Below, in pieces: positions 36,010-44,679 of a DNA stretch of 64,000 bases. Position numbers and translations under genes: made by a program. The notes under the pieces were generated by a model that ran no database searches, had not been told where the DNA came from, and worked only from the letters and a program-made list of their open reading frames with translations. Source of the stretch: an uncultured Cycloclasticus sp. (GTDB lineage: Bacteria; Pseudomonadota; Gammaproteobacteria; Methylococcales; Cycloclasticaceae); assembly GCA_913060865.1 (NCBI GenBank), contig CAJXTU010000011.1, positions 26,410-90,409 on the forward strand, written 5' to 3'. How positions within the stretch are numbered: the first letter of the stretch is position 1; every line of letters begins with the position of its first letter.

Positions 36010-36251
36010 TTATTCTCATGCTGCTTTTAGCTATTTTTAAGTTTCAAACGATATGGGGGGATTACAACTGCAAATGCTAGAGAACTTGAACCTCCAACCA
36101 CTAGTACCACAAACTGGTATATCTCCCGCCTAACTAATTGATTTTTATAATATATAAAAAAACCATCTAACCTTTTACTGTAGATCAGCCCTATATGAAT
36201 CAATAATTTGAACCGTTTGGTTAGACGTTATTGGTAATTATCATAAACTCC

Positions 36252-37268
36252 TTATTTATAGTTTTGACACCACGATGCCAGTGTATCAACCCACGCAGGA
36301 TGCTCATTTAGACAGGGGATTAATTTTAATTCACTGCCCCCTGCTTCCTTAAACACTTCGTCTGCACGAATGGCGATTTCTTCCAACGTTTCTAGGCAAT
36401 CTGTTACAAAAGCGGGACAAATAACTAATACGTTTTTTACACCTGATTGGGCCAGTTCACGCAAGCGGTCTTCTGTATTAGGCCCTAGCCATTTAGCGCG
36501 GCCTAGCCGAGATTGGAAGGCAACAGAGTATTTGTCTGAAGGTATGTTTGTCTGATCAACAAAACATTGCGTGGTGCGCATAATTTGGTGCCGATAGCAG
36601 GTTTTATGAGCCTCATTAGGTTGTTGGCAACAGCCTGGCCCTTGTAAGCAATGTTGGCCTGTTGGGTCACGTTTTGTAATATGCGATTCCGGTAAACCGT
36701 GGTAACTAAAGACGATGTGATCGTACTCTTGTTCCAAGTATGGCTTGGCACTGAGTACTAAGGCATCAATATAGTCTGGCCGATCATAAAAAGGCTCAAC
36801 CACGCTCAGCTTAGTGTTTAGCTGATGTTTTTTTATAACACGTCCTGCTTCCTCAATTGAGGTGGTGACGGTGCTATCGGCAAAGTGTGGGTAGAGCGGG
36901 ATGTACACCACTTCTTCGATACCGGGCTGTTGGCTGAGTGCTAATAGTTCATTTTCGATACTTGGCTTGCCATAACGCATAGCCATTGCAACAGGCATCT
37001 CTAATTTAGCCTGCAATGCATTTTTAAGTCGTTCAGATAGGACAACCAGCGGCGAACCTACATCCGTCCAGACACTTTTATACGCCTCCGCTGAGGCTTT
37101 GGGCCGTGTCGGTAATACAAACAAACTGACGACCATTCGGCGTAATAACCACGGTAACTGAATGACGTGGTGGTCCATTAAAAACTGATTAAGATAACTG
37201 CGTACTGATGCTGTGTCTGGATTATCCGGTGAGCCTAAGTTGGCCAGTAATACCGCTTTATTTGTCAT
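36252..37268 (-). CDS. hemH: Ferrochelatase
   Basis: The 338-residue HemH inserts Fe(II) into protoporphyrin IX, the last step of haem synthesis. The family landmarks are LLANLGSPDNPDTASVRSYL, the central FSYHGLPESHITKRDP with the metal-site His, the Cys-rich GPGCCQQ stretch and VAFQSRLGRAKWLGPNTEDRL, with the catalytic Glu in CLETLEEIAI. It follows the TIGR01777 gene by 7 bases, in one minus-strand unit that diverges from the photolyase operon. Removing photosensitising protoporphyrin fits a light-stress cluster. Confidence 0.96.
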   Translation of the reverse strand: MTNKAVLLANLGSPDNPDTASVRSYLNQFLMDHHVIQLPWLLRRMVVSLFVLPTRPKASAEAYKSVWTDVGSPLVVLSERLKNALQAKLEMPVAMAMRYGKPSIENELLALSQQPGIEEVVYIPLYPHFADSTVTTSIEEAGRVIKKHQLNTKLSVVEPFYDRPDYIDALVLSAKPYLEQEYDHIVFSYHGLPESHITKRDPTGQHCLQGPGCCQQPNEAHKTCYRHQIMRTTQCFVDQTNIPSDKYSVAFQSRLGRAKWLGPNTEDRLRELAQSGVKNVLVICPAFVTDCLETLEEIAIRADEVFKEAGGSELKLIPCLNEHPAWVDTLASWCQNYK

Positions 37269-37275
37269 ATAAAAT

Positions 37276-38184
37276 TTAGTCTTTGATCTGTAAAACGTCT
37301 GTTAACGCTAGTTTTAGGTCGGGATAAAAGAAATGAAAACCCATTGCTTGTGCTTTCTCGGGAATTGTTCGTTGCCCAGTTAATAATAAGCCAGACATTT
37401 CGCCTAATAGGGCTTTAACTAACCACGCAGGTACTGGAATAAACGCATAACGATGAAGAACATCGACCAATGTCTTCGTGAATAGTTTATTCGACACAGG
37501 GTTTGACGAGCTAGCATTAAACGGCCCGTCTGCTTGATTATTGCTCGCAAGAAATTCGAGCAAGTTGACCATATCTTTAATATGCACCCAAGGCATGTAT
37601 TGCTGACCAGAACCAAGCCTGCCCCCAACACCTAGTTTGAATGGCAATAACATTTTGTGCAAAAAACCACCGTTCGATGCTAATACTAAACCCGTTCGTA
37701 CCATGCACACACGAACACCTGACTGTGAAGCGCGCAAGGCTTGTTGCTCCCATGCTTCGCACAATTGATGCGTGTATTCATCAACAAAGCCACTTTGCTC
37801 TGTTAATACGGTATCTCCGCCATCGCCATACCACCCGACGGCTGAACCACTGATTAAACAGTCTGGGGCGTGTTTACGTTCTACTATCCAATCAACTAGA
37901 TGTCTCGTTAGGTCTATTCGACTTTTTTCTAACGCGGCTTTACGTTTTTTTGTCCACGGTTTATCAGCAATGGGTTCGCCTGCCAAGTTGAAGACCCAAT
38001 CAATATTAATGCTGTCATCAATCTCAGTTAATGACTGAATGCCTTTAACCTGCTGGCCGCATTTATCTTTAACCGTTTCAGGATGTCTACTTAACACGGT
38101 AACGTGGTGATTTTGGCCAACCAATAATTCACACAACGCCGAACCGATTAAGCCTGTTCCACCTGTTATAAGAATATTTTTCAT
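37276..38184 (-). CDS. TIGR01777 family NAD(P)-binding epimerase (YfcH-like)
   Basis: The 302-residue extended short-chain dehydrogenase has the N-terminal nucleotide motif ITGGTGLIGSALC. It also has the family stretches NLAGEPIADKPWTKKRK, SGSAVGWYGDGGD and LPFKLGVGGRLGSGQQYMPWVHIKD, then the DUF1731 C-terminal tail. The function of the family is not settled; it often lies beside photolyase or lipocalin genes. It is the first gene of the hemH unit. Confidence 0.92.
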   Translation of the reverse strand: MKNILITGGTGLIGSALCELLVGQNHHVTVLSRHPETVKDKCGQQVKGIQSLTEIDDSINIDWVFNLAGEPIADKPWTKKRKAALEKSRIDLTRHLVDWIVERKHAPDCLISGSAVGWYGDGGDTVLTEQSGFVDEYTHQLCEAWEQQALRASQSGVRVCMVRTGLVLASNGGFLHKMLLPFKLGVGGRLGSGQQYMPWVHIKDMVNLLEFLASNNQADGPFNASSSNPVSNKLFTKTLVDVLHRYAFIPVPAWLVKALLGEMSGLLLTGQRTIPEKAQAMGFHFFYPDLKLALTDVLQIKD

Positions 38185-38225
38185 AGCAACGGTAATTAAT
38201 TTATTGATTCATAATGACACATATC

Positions 38226-38249
38226 TATACAAAATAATATTCTTGTATA
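38226..38249. promoter_or_regulatory. Inverted repeat TATACAA-N10-TTGTATA, probable MerR/LitR-type operator
   Basis: Two perfect 7-base arms (38226-38232 and 38243-38249) flank a 10-base AT-rich spacer in the 115-base divergent region between the TIGR01777-hemH unit and the ybgA-merR-phr operon. The right arm forms the -35-like TTGTAT of a promoter towards ybgA. The MerR-family regulator encoded two genes downstream is the natural candidate to bind it. Binding is inference. Confidence 0.55.
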
Positions 38250-38271
38250 AGTATTTGTTAATTGGTAATCT
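38243..38271 (+). promoter_or_regulatory. Candidate sigma-70 promoter of the ybgA-merR-phr operon
   Basis: TTGTAT (38243-38248) and TAATCT (38266-38271) are separated by 17 bases, 28 bases before the GTG start of the ybgA-like gene. The -35 hexamer is inside the right arm of the inverted repeat, so a protein bound there would control access. Confidence 0.45.
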
Positions 38272-38299
38272 AAAGTACAGTTCTTAAGGGCCATTAACA

Positions 38300-39244
38300 G
38301 TGAAGATAAAAGTAGGAATTAGTAGTTGTTTGCTCGGTAATGAAGTGCGTTTTGATGGCGGGCATAAAAACTCCCCTTTGTGCAGTGAGCGTTTATCGCG
38401 CTATTTTGACTTTATACCCGAGTGCCCAGAAGTTGCTAGCGGTATGTCTATTCCTAGAAAACCAATCCGACTGATTGGGGATATTAACTCACCTAACGTT
38501 GTTGCAGTACACGACAACAGCATAGATTATACCGACCAACTGAATACGTTTAGCAACAACAAAGCCAAACAATTAGATGATTTATGCGGCTATATTTTTA
38601 TGAAGAAATCGCCGAGTTGTGGCGTGTTTCGAGTCAAAGTGTATCAAGAAAATGGCTACCCTGCCGCTGAACCAGGACGTGGCGTTTATGCAAAAGCCGT
38701 TATGGATGCAAACCCCTTATTACCCGTTGAAGAATCGGGCCGATTAGAAGATGCCGTATTGCGGGAGAACTTTATCACGAGGGTTTATGCCTACCACAAC
38801 TGGCAACAATTAACGAAACAAGGACTTAGTTACCAAGCCATCATTGAATTTCACGCGAGTTATAAATATTGCCTTATGGCACGCACCCCGACTCATTATG
38901 TTGAACTGGGACGGATATTGGCCGATGCCGGTCATCATAATATTGATGAATTAGCTGAGCGTTATTTTAGTTTATTGATGGAAAAGCTAAATGTTCTTGC
39001 AACACGTAAAACCCATACAAATGTATTGATGCACTTACAGGGGTATTTTAAAAAAGTGCTGTCCGGACAAGAAAAACAAGAGCTTGGTAACATCATTGAC
39101 CAATACCGTACTGACCAAGTGCCGCTAATTGTGCCGATTACGCTTCTTAAGCATCACTTTAATAACCACCCTGACCCTTACATTGCTAAACAGGCTTATT
39201 TACAACCCTACCCCGATGATTTGAGTTTACGAAATGCCATCTGA
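38300..39244 (+). CDS. DUF523-DUF1722 protein (YbgA-like)
   Basis: The 314-residue protein has an N-terminal DUF523 domain (about 3-150: GISSCLLGNEVRFDGGHK, PECPEVASGM, KKSPSCGVFRVKVY with conserved cysteines). A C-terminal DUF1722/YbgA domain follows (about 190-305: RTPTHYVELGRILADAG, TNVLMHLQGYFKK). The function is unknown. This fusion is repeatedly found next to photolyase genes, as here. The start is GTG with AAGGG upstream. It overlaps the MerR gene by 11 bases. Confidence 0.9.
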   Translation: MKIKVGISSCLLGNEVRFDGGHKNSPLCSERLSRYFDFIPECPEVASGMSIPRKPIRLIGDINSPNVVAVHDNSIDYTDQLNTFSNNKAKQLDDLCGYIFMKKSPSCGVFRVKVYQENGYPAAEPGRGVYAKAVMDANPLLPVEESGRLEDAVLRENFITRVYAYHNWQQLTKQGLSYQAIIEFHASYKYCLMARTPTHYVELGRILADAGHHNIDELAERYFSLLMEKLNVLATRKTHTNVLMHLQGYFKKVLSGQEKQELGNIIDQYRTDQVPLIVPITLLKHHFNNHPDPYIAKQAYLQPYPDDLSLRNAI

Positions 39245-40136
39245 ACAAACATTTACTATTGGTGATGTTAGCCAGCAAACTGGCATTGCATCCGTCACCT
39301 TGCGTGCATGGGAACGACGATATGGATTAATTAAGCCGCAAAGAACACCAAAAGGCCACCGCGTTTATAACCAAGACAATATTCAGCAAATTCAACACAT
39401 TTTATCGTGGCTTAACCGCGGCGTAGCGATTAGGAAAGTGGCCGCATTGCTTGCCAGTGGCAAGTCATCCAACGCTACAGTATCAACTGATGAACAATGG
39501 CTAAAACAACAAGACGGCTTGCTAGCGGCAATAACGCAGCTTAAGCAACGCGGCTTAGACCAACTGCTTGACCAATTGAACAAGGCGACTCCCTTTGTCA
39601 CGTTATGTGAACAGGTATACCAACCTTTACAAGCATTATTGATACAACGTTGGCAACAGCAACCGTTGGGCTACCAACTGGAACAACAACTATGGCAACA
39701 AGGCTGGCAACGCCAAACGTTGATTGCGACGTTACGTGCCGACAAACAAAAAGCTCAAGGAAATTGCTACTTAGCGAACCTAGATATTGGTAGGCCATCG
39801 CTTGATTATTACTTGTTGCATATTTTGTTATTACAAAGCGGCATTCGCGTGAATGCCTTTAATACAGTTGATGATTTAGCAGGCTTAACACGATTGAATA
39901 ATATTGCGGAATTGCCACTAATGATTTTTGCAGATCAACGCGTAGAACAACCAACATTTAATCAATTATCTAAGTTAAGCAACTTGTGGCAAGAAGACAT
40001 CATCTGCGTAGGCCGTATGGCAGATATTCACGATAAACAACTAGCTGATATACCCCTTAATTCGGTTGGTGGCAACATGAGTGAATGTTGGCACTCAGCC
40101 GTTATGCAAGCTTGGTTGGCTAAATTAAAAAAATAA
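39234..40136 (+). CDS. MerR-family regulator, LitR/CarH-like without a clear B12 motif
   Basis: The 300-residue protein has an N-terminal MerR winged helix (FTIGDVSQQTGIASVTLRAWERRYGLIKPQRTPKGHRVY) and a long C-terminal part with the length of the helical plus cobalamin-binding domains of LitR/CarH photoregulators. The expected E/DxHxxG cobalamin ligand motif is not found; the equivalent stretch reads NLDIGRPSLDYYLLHILL. It may therefore not bind B12 itself. Its start overlaps ybgA and its stop shares a base with the photolyase ATG (TAATG). Regulation of both divergent units through 38226-38249 is inferred. Confidence 0.85.
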   Translation: MPSEQTFTIGDVSQQTGIASVTLRAWERRYGLIKPQRTPKGHRVYNQDNIQQIQHILSWLNRGVAIRKVAALLASGKSSNATVSTDEQWLKQQDGLLAAITQLKQRGLDQLLDQLNKATPFVTLCEQVYQPLQALLIQRWQQQPLGYQLEQQLWQQGWQRQTLIATLRADKQKAQGNCYLANLDIGRPSLDYYLLHILLLQSGIRVNAFNTVDDLAGLTRLNNIAELPLMIFADQRVEQPTFNQLSKLSNLWQEDIICVGRMADIHDKQLADIPLNSVGGNMSECWHSAVMQAWLAKLKK

Positions 40137-41551
40137 TGTCACAGCAATTAGTTTGGTTTCGCAATGATTTGCGCATAAAAGATAATCCGGCACTTTTTCA
40201 TGCTTGCCAAGCAGGGCAAGCTGTCACTGCGATTTATATAGCAACCCCAGATCAATGGCAAAAACACGATGATGCTGACGTTAAAATAGATTTCTGGCAC
40301 CGCAATCTTTTTGAACTAAAACAAGGTCTGGCTAAACTTAATATCACACTTCATTTTTTTGAGGTGAACAGCTATCAGCAAATACCAGATTTAATTGCCA
40401 CTATTTGCCAACAATGGCAAATCAATCAATTGCATTTTAACCAAGAGTACCAAGCCTACGAACAGCAAAGAGATCAGGCCGTTATGGAGCGTTGTCAAAC
40501 AATGGGGCTGTCATATCAACACTATCATGACCAGTTACTCTTACCACCAGCGAGTTTAAGGACGAAAGCAGGCACACCCTTTAAGGTGTTTACGCCTTTT
40601 TCAAAGCACGCTAGACGCCACCTATTAAATTCTTTTCATATATACCCGACACCCAAGCCTTGTAAAAAAACGACTGTCGATAAGTTGAAACATCAATGTG
40701 ATTTGAGAGAAGTATCGTGGCCAATGGTGTCGAAAAGTCTGCACGATTTTTGGCCCGCAGGTGAGCAAAAAGCCATAGCGAGTCTAGCGGACTTTTGCCA
40801 ACAGCCTATTCGCAGTTACCAAAATAACCGCAATCTACCTGCAATAGTAGGCACCAGTCGCCTATCCCCTTATTTGGCGAGCGGCATTATTTCAATCCGC
40901 CAATGTTGGCAAGCTTCTGAACAATACGGAGAAGCTAATGCAGACATACATATTTGGCAAAATGAATTGCTATGGCGAGAATTTTACAAACATACACTGA
41001 TTAATTACCCACAAGTTTCTAGGCATAAACCGTGGAAAATACAAACTGAACAAATTGAATGGCGACATGATGACGAACAATTAAGCGCATGGCAGCAAGG
41101 TAAAACTGGGTTTCCTCTAATTGATGCGGCTATGCGACAACTACTGGCGCGAGGCTGGATGCACAACCGTTTACGCATGATAGCCGCGATGTTTTTAACC
41201 AAACATTTATTAATTGATTGGCGTTTAGGTGAGCGTTGGTTTATGCAAAATTTGATTGATGGCGATCTAGCAGCAAACAATGGGGGTTGGCAGTGGTGCG
41301 CATCAACAGGAACTGATGCCGTTCCCTACTTCAGAATTTTCAATCCCGTCACTCAATCACAACGGTTTGATCCGAAAGGCACCTTTATTCGCCATTATTT
41401 ACCCGAGTTGGCTCACTTGTCCGATAAAGAGATTCACTTACCGAACGCTAAAAATAAACCTGAGAATTACCCAGAACCCATTGTCGATTTAAAGGTCTGC
41501 CGGATAAGAGCTCTTTCAGCCTTTAAGAGGCTAAAACAAAACGTTAATTAA
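40136..41551 (+). CDS. phrB: Deoxyribodipyrimidine photolyase (class I CPD)
   Basis: The 471-residue protein repairs cyclobutane pyrimidine dimers in blue light. Its N-terminal antenna domain begins LVWFRNDLRIKDNPAL. The FAD-binding C-terminal domain contains WQNELLWREFYKH, the signature WMHNRLRMIAAMFLTKHLLIDW and GDLAANNGGWQWCASTGTDAVPYFRIFNP. All landmark Trp residues of the electron chain region appear present. It is translationally coupled to the MerR gene and followed 11 bases later by the lipocalin gene. Confidence 0.96.
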   Translation: MSQQLVWFRNDLRIKDNPALFHACQAGQAVTAIYIATPDQWQKHDDADVKIDFWHRNLFELKQGLAKLNITLHFFEVNSYQQIPDLIATICQQWQINQLHFNQEYQAYEQQRDQAVMERCQTMGLSYQHYHDQLLLPPASLRTKAGTPFKVFTPFSKHARRHLLNSFHIYPTPKPCKKTTVDKLKHQCDLREVSWPMVSKSLHDFWPAGEQKAIASLADFCQQPIRSYQNNRNLPAIVGTSRLSPYLASGIISIRQCWQASEQYGEANADIHIWQNELLWREFYKHTLINYPQVSRHKPWKIQTEQIEWRHDDEQLSAWQQGKTGFPLIDAAMRQLLARGWMHNRLRMIAAMFLTKHLLIDWRLGERWFMQNLIDGDLAANNGGWQWCASTGTDAVPYFRIFNPVTQSQRFDPKGTFIRHYLPELAHLSDKEIHLPNAKNKPENYPEPIVDLKVCRIRALSAFKRLKQNVN

Positions 41552-41562
41552 AGGATAAAACA

Positions 41563-42075
41563 ATGCGTTATTTTTTATATGGTTTTCTTTTTATTCTATC
41601 TGGCTGTGTTGGTTTGCCACCCGGCGTTCAACCGGTTTCAAACTTTGAGCTTAATAATTATTTAGGTAAATGGTACGAAGTTGCTCGACTAGATCATTCG
41701 TTTGAAAGAGGCTTAAACCAAGTAAGCGCAGAGTACAGCTTGAGAAAAGACGGTGGTGTAAGCGTTATTAACCGAGGGTTTTCGCCTGAAAATAATGACT
41801 GGAAAGAAGCGTTAGGCAAAGCCTATTTTGTTAATGAACCAAACGAAGGTTATTTAAAGGTTTCTTTTTTTGGCCCGTTTTATGGTTCGTATATTATTTT
41901 TGAATTGGACAAAGACAATTATCAATATGCCTTTATATCCGGGCCGGATACGGATTATTTATGGTTGTTATCAAGAACCCCCACCGTTGAACCAGAGGTT
42001 ATGAAAAAGTTTATCTCAATGTCTGAAGCCCTTGGGTTCGACACGTCGAAGTTAATTTTCGTTAACCATAAATAA
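41563..42075 (+). CDS. blc: Bacterial lipocalin (outer-membrane lipoprotein Blc)
   Basis: The 170-residue lipoprotein has a signal peptide ending in the lipobox LSGC (Cys15). The lipocalin first motif LGKWYEVARLDHSFERG and second motif TDYLWLLSRTP follow. Blc proteins bind lysophospholipids or other hydrophobic ligands at the outer membrane. Membership of a photolyase operon suggests a role under membrane photo-oxidation (inference). Confidence 0.94.
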   Translation: MRYFLYGFLFILSGCVGLPPGVQPVSNFELNNYLGKWYEVARLDHSFERGLNQVSAEYSLRKDGGVSVINRGFSPENNDWKEALGKAYFVNEPNEGYLKVSFFGPFYGSYIIFELDKDNYQYAFISGPDTDYLWLLSRTPTVEPEVMKKFISMSEALGFDTSKLIFVNHK

Positions 42076-42101
42076 AACCCCATTTATAAAAGAGAGCAAT
42101 A

Positions 42102-42557
42102 ATGAACAAACATGATGAACTACCCACCGAGCACCACGACCCTTTAATTTCTGTTTTACATAAGGCGATTAAACTTGCCATTAGAATATTAGCTGTGTTG
42201 ATGGTACTGGTTATTTTTTGGGGCGTAGCCGATGTTTTATACGTAATGCACAAGCAGCTTATGGAACCTCCTTTTTTGCTATTAAGTTTGTCAGATATCT
42301 TTAAAACGTTCGCAGCATTTTTAGCCGTTTTAATTGCCATTGAGATTTTTCAAAATATTGTTTTATACCTCAGAACAGATGTCTTTCCATTAAGATTAGT
42401 TATCGCAACCGCTTTGATGGCAATGGCTAGGAAAGTTATTATTATTGACTTTAAGTTTGTAGTTCCTATGCATATGTTTGCTCTGGCTAGCATCATTTTG
42501 GCATTAGGCATCACTTATTACTTGCTAGGGAAAAATAAAGAAGACGTTGTTAAATAA
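42102..42557 (+). CDS. PsiE-like inner-membrane protein
   Basis: The 151-residue protein has four hydrophobic helices in the pattern of the PsiE family (phosphate-starvation-inducible E). It has a central AAFLAVLIAIEIFQNIVLYL and VIATALMAMARKVIIIDF. The function is unknown. It is 26 bases after blc and shares one base with the next gene, so it belongs to the photolyase operon. Confidence 0.82.
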   Translation: MNKHDELPTEHHDPLISVLHKAIKLAIRILAVLMVLVIFWGVADVLYVMHKQLMEPPFLLLSLSDIFKTFAAFLAVLIAIEIFQNIVLYLRTDVFPLRLVIATALMAMARKVIIIDFKFVVPMHMFALASIILALGITYYLLGKNKEDVVK

Positions 42558-42937
42558 TGAACGCATTATTACTCGTTGCACACGGTAGCCGACGGAAACA
42601 ATCGAATGATGAGGTAGCCCGTCTAGCTGAAAAACTTAAAAATAACTGCGGCGAACAATACGATATTGTTAAGCCAGCATTTTTGGAGCTAAGCGATGTA
42701 TTGATTCCTGAAGGTATTGAACAGTGTATTGCAGATGGTGCAACGTCAATTACCGTTTTGCCTTACTTCCTTAACTCTGGGCTTCACGTGGTTGAAGATA
42801 TACCTAATATTATTAACCTATGTACGGCTCGACACACCAACATCAATATAAGCCTTGCACCTCACTTGGGTGCTTCCGATTTAATGGTTGATTTATTGAT
42901 TTCAACCGCGGTTAACTCGGAATTAGTGGGCGCTTAA
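42557..42937 (+). CDS. CbiX/SirB-like small chelatase
   Basis: The 126-residue single-domain chelatase resembles CbiX-S/SirB. The metal/tetrapyrrole histidines are His9 (VAHGSR) and His77 (GLHVVEDIP), with VKPAFLELSDVLIPEGI between. These insert Co or Fe into sirohydrochlorin. As the last gene of the photolyase operon, with hemH in the divergent unit, it links the cluster to tetrapyrrole metalation. The metal specificity cannot be read. Confidence 0.88.
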   Translation: MNALLLVAHGSRRKQSNDEVARLAEKLKNNCGEQYDIVKPAFLELSDVLIPEGIEQCIADGATSITVLPYFLNSGLHVVEDIPNIINLCTARHTNINISLAPHLGASDLMVDLLISTAVNSELVGA

Positions 42938-43013
42938 GCGACCAGCGACCTTTTTAATAAAAGTAACAAACAGCACGGCCCAAAAAAAGCACTGAATACA
43001 GTAAATTCAACCC

Positions 43014-43146
43014 GCACCTGCATGCTGACTGAGGACAGTTTGCTGGCAGCCCAATACTAAAGACTACTGACGTACCAATCCCCAATGGCTTTAAACAAGT
43101 CAAATCAACTTAAGACACGCAGGCTGAATGGGTTTAAATGAATAAG
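43014..43146 (+). pseudogene. Second, more decayed ygjP-like relic upstream of intact rimK
   Basis: Nucleotide similarity to 33819-33975 persists in short blocks in the same order: GCACCTGCATGCTGACTGAG with GACAGTTTGCTGG, CCCCAATGG, AAACAAGTCAAATCAAC, AGACACGCAGGCTGA, TTTAAATGAATAAG and AAATAAAAAAGGCT. The reading frame is destroyed. It is recognisable only by comparison with copy 1. The remaining 42938-43326 sequence contains no other feature I can support. Confidence 0.45.
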
Positions 43147-43326
43147 TCCTAAATAAAAAAGGCTGCAACAATTTTACTATAACGCCTTTTACTAACAACG
43201 AAAGCATTGATAATCATGCTTTTTTCGATCGTTTACCCCCCCCATATAAAAAAATATTTATCTGGTAGGATCAACGTTACTCAAATACAATCGGCACTTC
43301 TTTAAGCTGGAACTAAGAGTGTTCTT

Positions 43327-43844
43327 ATGAAACTTGCTATTTTATCTTGTGGGCCAAATTCCTACAGTACAAGACGTTTAAAAGAAGCCGCGCTTCAAAG
43401 AGGGCACAATGTTAAGGTATTGAACACGCTGAAATTTGCTATCGATTTACAACAAGGGATTCCTGACCTCTATTACCGCCAAAAGGTATTAAGTAGCTAC
43501 GATGCGGTATTGCCAAGGGTTGGCGCATCAATCACTTACTACGGCACGGCTGTTGTGCGTCAGTTTCAAGAAATGGGTGTTTTTTGTGCGAATACGGCAC
43601 ATGGCATCTCCAATTCACGTGATAAGCTACGTAGTTTACAAATCTTAAGTCGTCACCACATCGGCATCCCTAGAACAACGTTTTTGCGAGATAAAAAAGA
43701 TGTTATTCCTGCCATCGAGCGAGTCGGTGGAGCACCTGTCGTCATTAAATTAATTGAAGGCACCCAAGGTATTGGCGTTCTATTGGCAGAGTCAATGAAG
43801 GCCGCTGAATCTATTATCGAACTCTTACAAAGCCAAAAGCAAAA
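43327..43844 (+). repeat. Direct repeat, right copy (rimK 5' segment)
   Basis: The partner of 34402-34919. The last 311 bases are identical; the first 207 differ at 24 sites. Confidence 0.95.
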
Positions 43845-44544
43845 TGTACTCATACAAAAGTTTGTTGCCGAAAGTAAAGGTAAAGACATTCGTGCCTTTG
43901 TGGTCGGTGACCGCGTTGTCGCCGCTATGCGCCGCGTAGCTCAAGGGCAAGAGTTTCGAAGCAACGTGCATCGTGGCGGTATTGCTGAACCCGTGGAGCT
44001 AGACGAACAATATAGAGAAACTGCTGTAAGAGCCGCTCAAATTTTAGGCCTTGAGGTCGCTGGCGTCGATATGCTTGAAGGTAAAAATGGCCCGCAAATC
44101 ATGGAGGTTAACTCTTCGCCAGGTCTTGAAGGCATTGAAAAGGCTACTGGTTTAGATATCGCCGGTGCTGTCATTGATTATGTTTCTGCTCAGGTGGATT
44201 TTCCTGAAATTGATATACGACAACGATTAACCGTCAGTAAAGGTTATGGCGTCAGTGAGATTTATATTCCTGAAGGATCAGAGTTTATTGGAAAAACGAT
44301 TAAGGAAGTCATGGATGAAGAAAAAGATGTCAATGTTCTGACTTTATATCGAGACGGTAAAGCAATTCCTAATCCACGCGTTGCCCGTGAGCTTGAAGAT
44401 GAGGACAGGTTGCTATGTTTCGGTAAAGTAGAATCGTTGCGTGGAATGATCCCGAATAAAACAAAAGCGCGCAGAAGGCCTAAGGTTAAGGATTTACAGT
44501 CAGAAGAATTAGGCCACCCTCATGAAGATGATATTGATCAATAA
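43327..44544 (+). CDS. rimK: RimK-type ATP-grasp ligase fused to an RCK_C (TrkA_C) domain
   Basis: Residues 1-300 are a complete RimK. They have the KLAILSCGPNSYSTRRL pre-domain, the GGAPVVIKLIEGTQGIGV ATP-binding loop, AFVVGDRVVAAMRR and the Mg-binding [13 protein letters not shown]. RimK adds glutamate to the C-terminus of ribosomal protein S6; relatives make other amide bonds. Residues about 301-375 form an RCK_C/TrkA_C fold (GVSEIYIPEGSEFIGKTIKEV, VLTLYRDGKAIPNP, EDRLLCFG), normally a ligand-binding domain of K+ channels and transporters. A basic then acidic tail follows. E. coli RimK (300 residues) lacks this domain. It opens a cluster with an AstE-like hydrolase and a RimB-RimK fusion. 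Confidence 0.93.
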   Translation: MKLAILSCGPNSYSTRRLKEAALQRGHNVKVLNTLKFAIDLQQGIPDLYYRQKVLSSYDAVLPRVGASITYYGTAVVRQFQEMGVFCANTAHGISNSRDKLRSLQILSRHHIGIPRTTFLRDKKDVIPAIERVGGAPVVIKLIEGTQGIGVLLAESMKAAESIIELLQSQKQNVLIQKFVAESKGKDIRAFVVGDRVVAAMRRVAQGQEFRSNVHRGGIAEPVELDEQYRETAVRAAQILGLEVAGVDMLEGKNGPQIMEVNSSPGLEGIEKATGLDIAGAVIDYVSAQVDFPEIDIRQRLTVSKGYGVSEIYIPEGSEFIGKTIKEVMDEEKDVNVLTLYRDGKAIPNPRVARELEDEDRLLCFGKVESLRGMIPNKTKARRRPKVKDLQSEELGHPHEDDIDQ

Positions 44545-44679
44545 GGTCAACAGTTCGATGACTGCACCATAGAATGAATAAATGGGAACGGGTTCCCCCG
44601 AGTTAACGAATGAAGACATCAGCATTTGAAATGCAAACAATAAGCACCATCAAATATAAAATAACAGTGGAATATTAGT

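Noticed and set aside
36079..36130. tRNA-like string on the minus strand (GGCGGGA, GGAGGTTCAAGTTCTC)
   Set aside because: The T-arm-like part is present, but there is no anticodon arm of the right size and no matching 3' acceptor strand. Treated as chance.
44584..44597. GGGAACGGGTTCCC palindrome between the first ligase and the AstE-like gene
   Set aside because: The stem is short with a two-base centre and no T run. Could be a site, but there is no supporting evidence.
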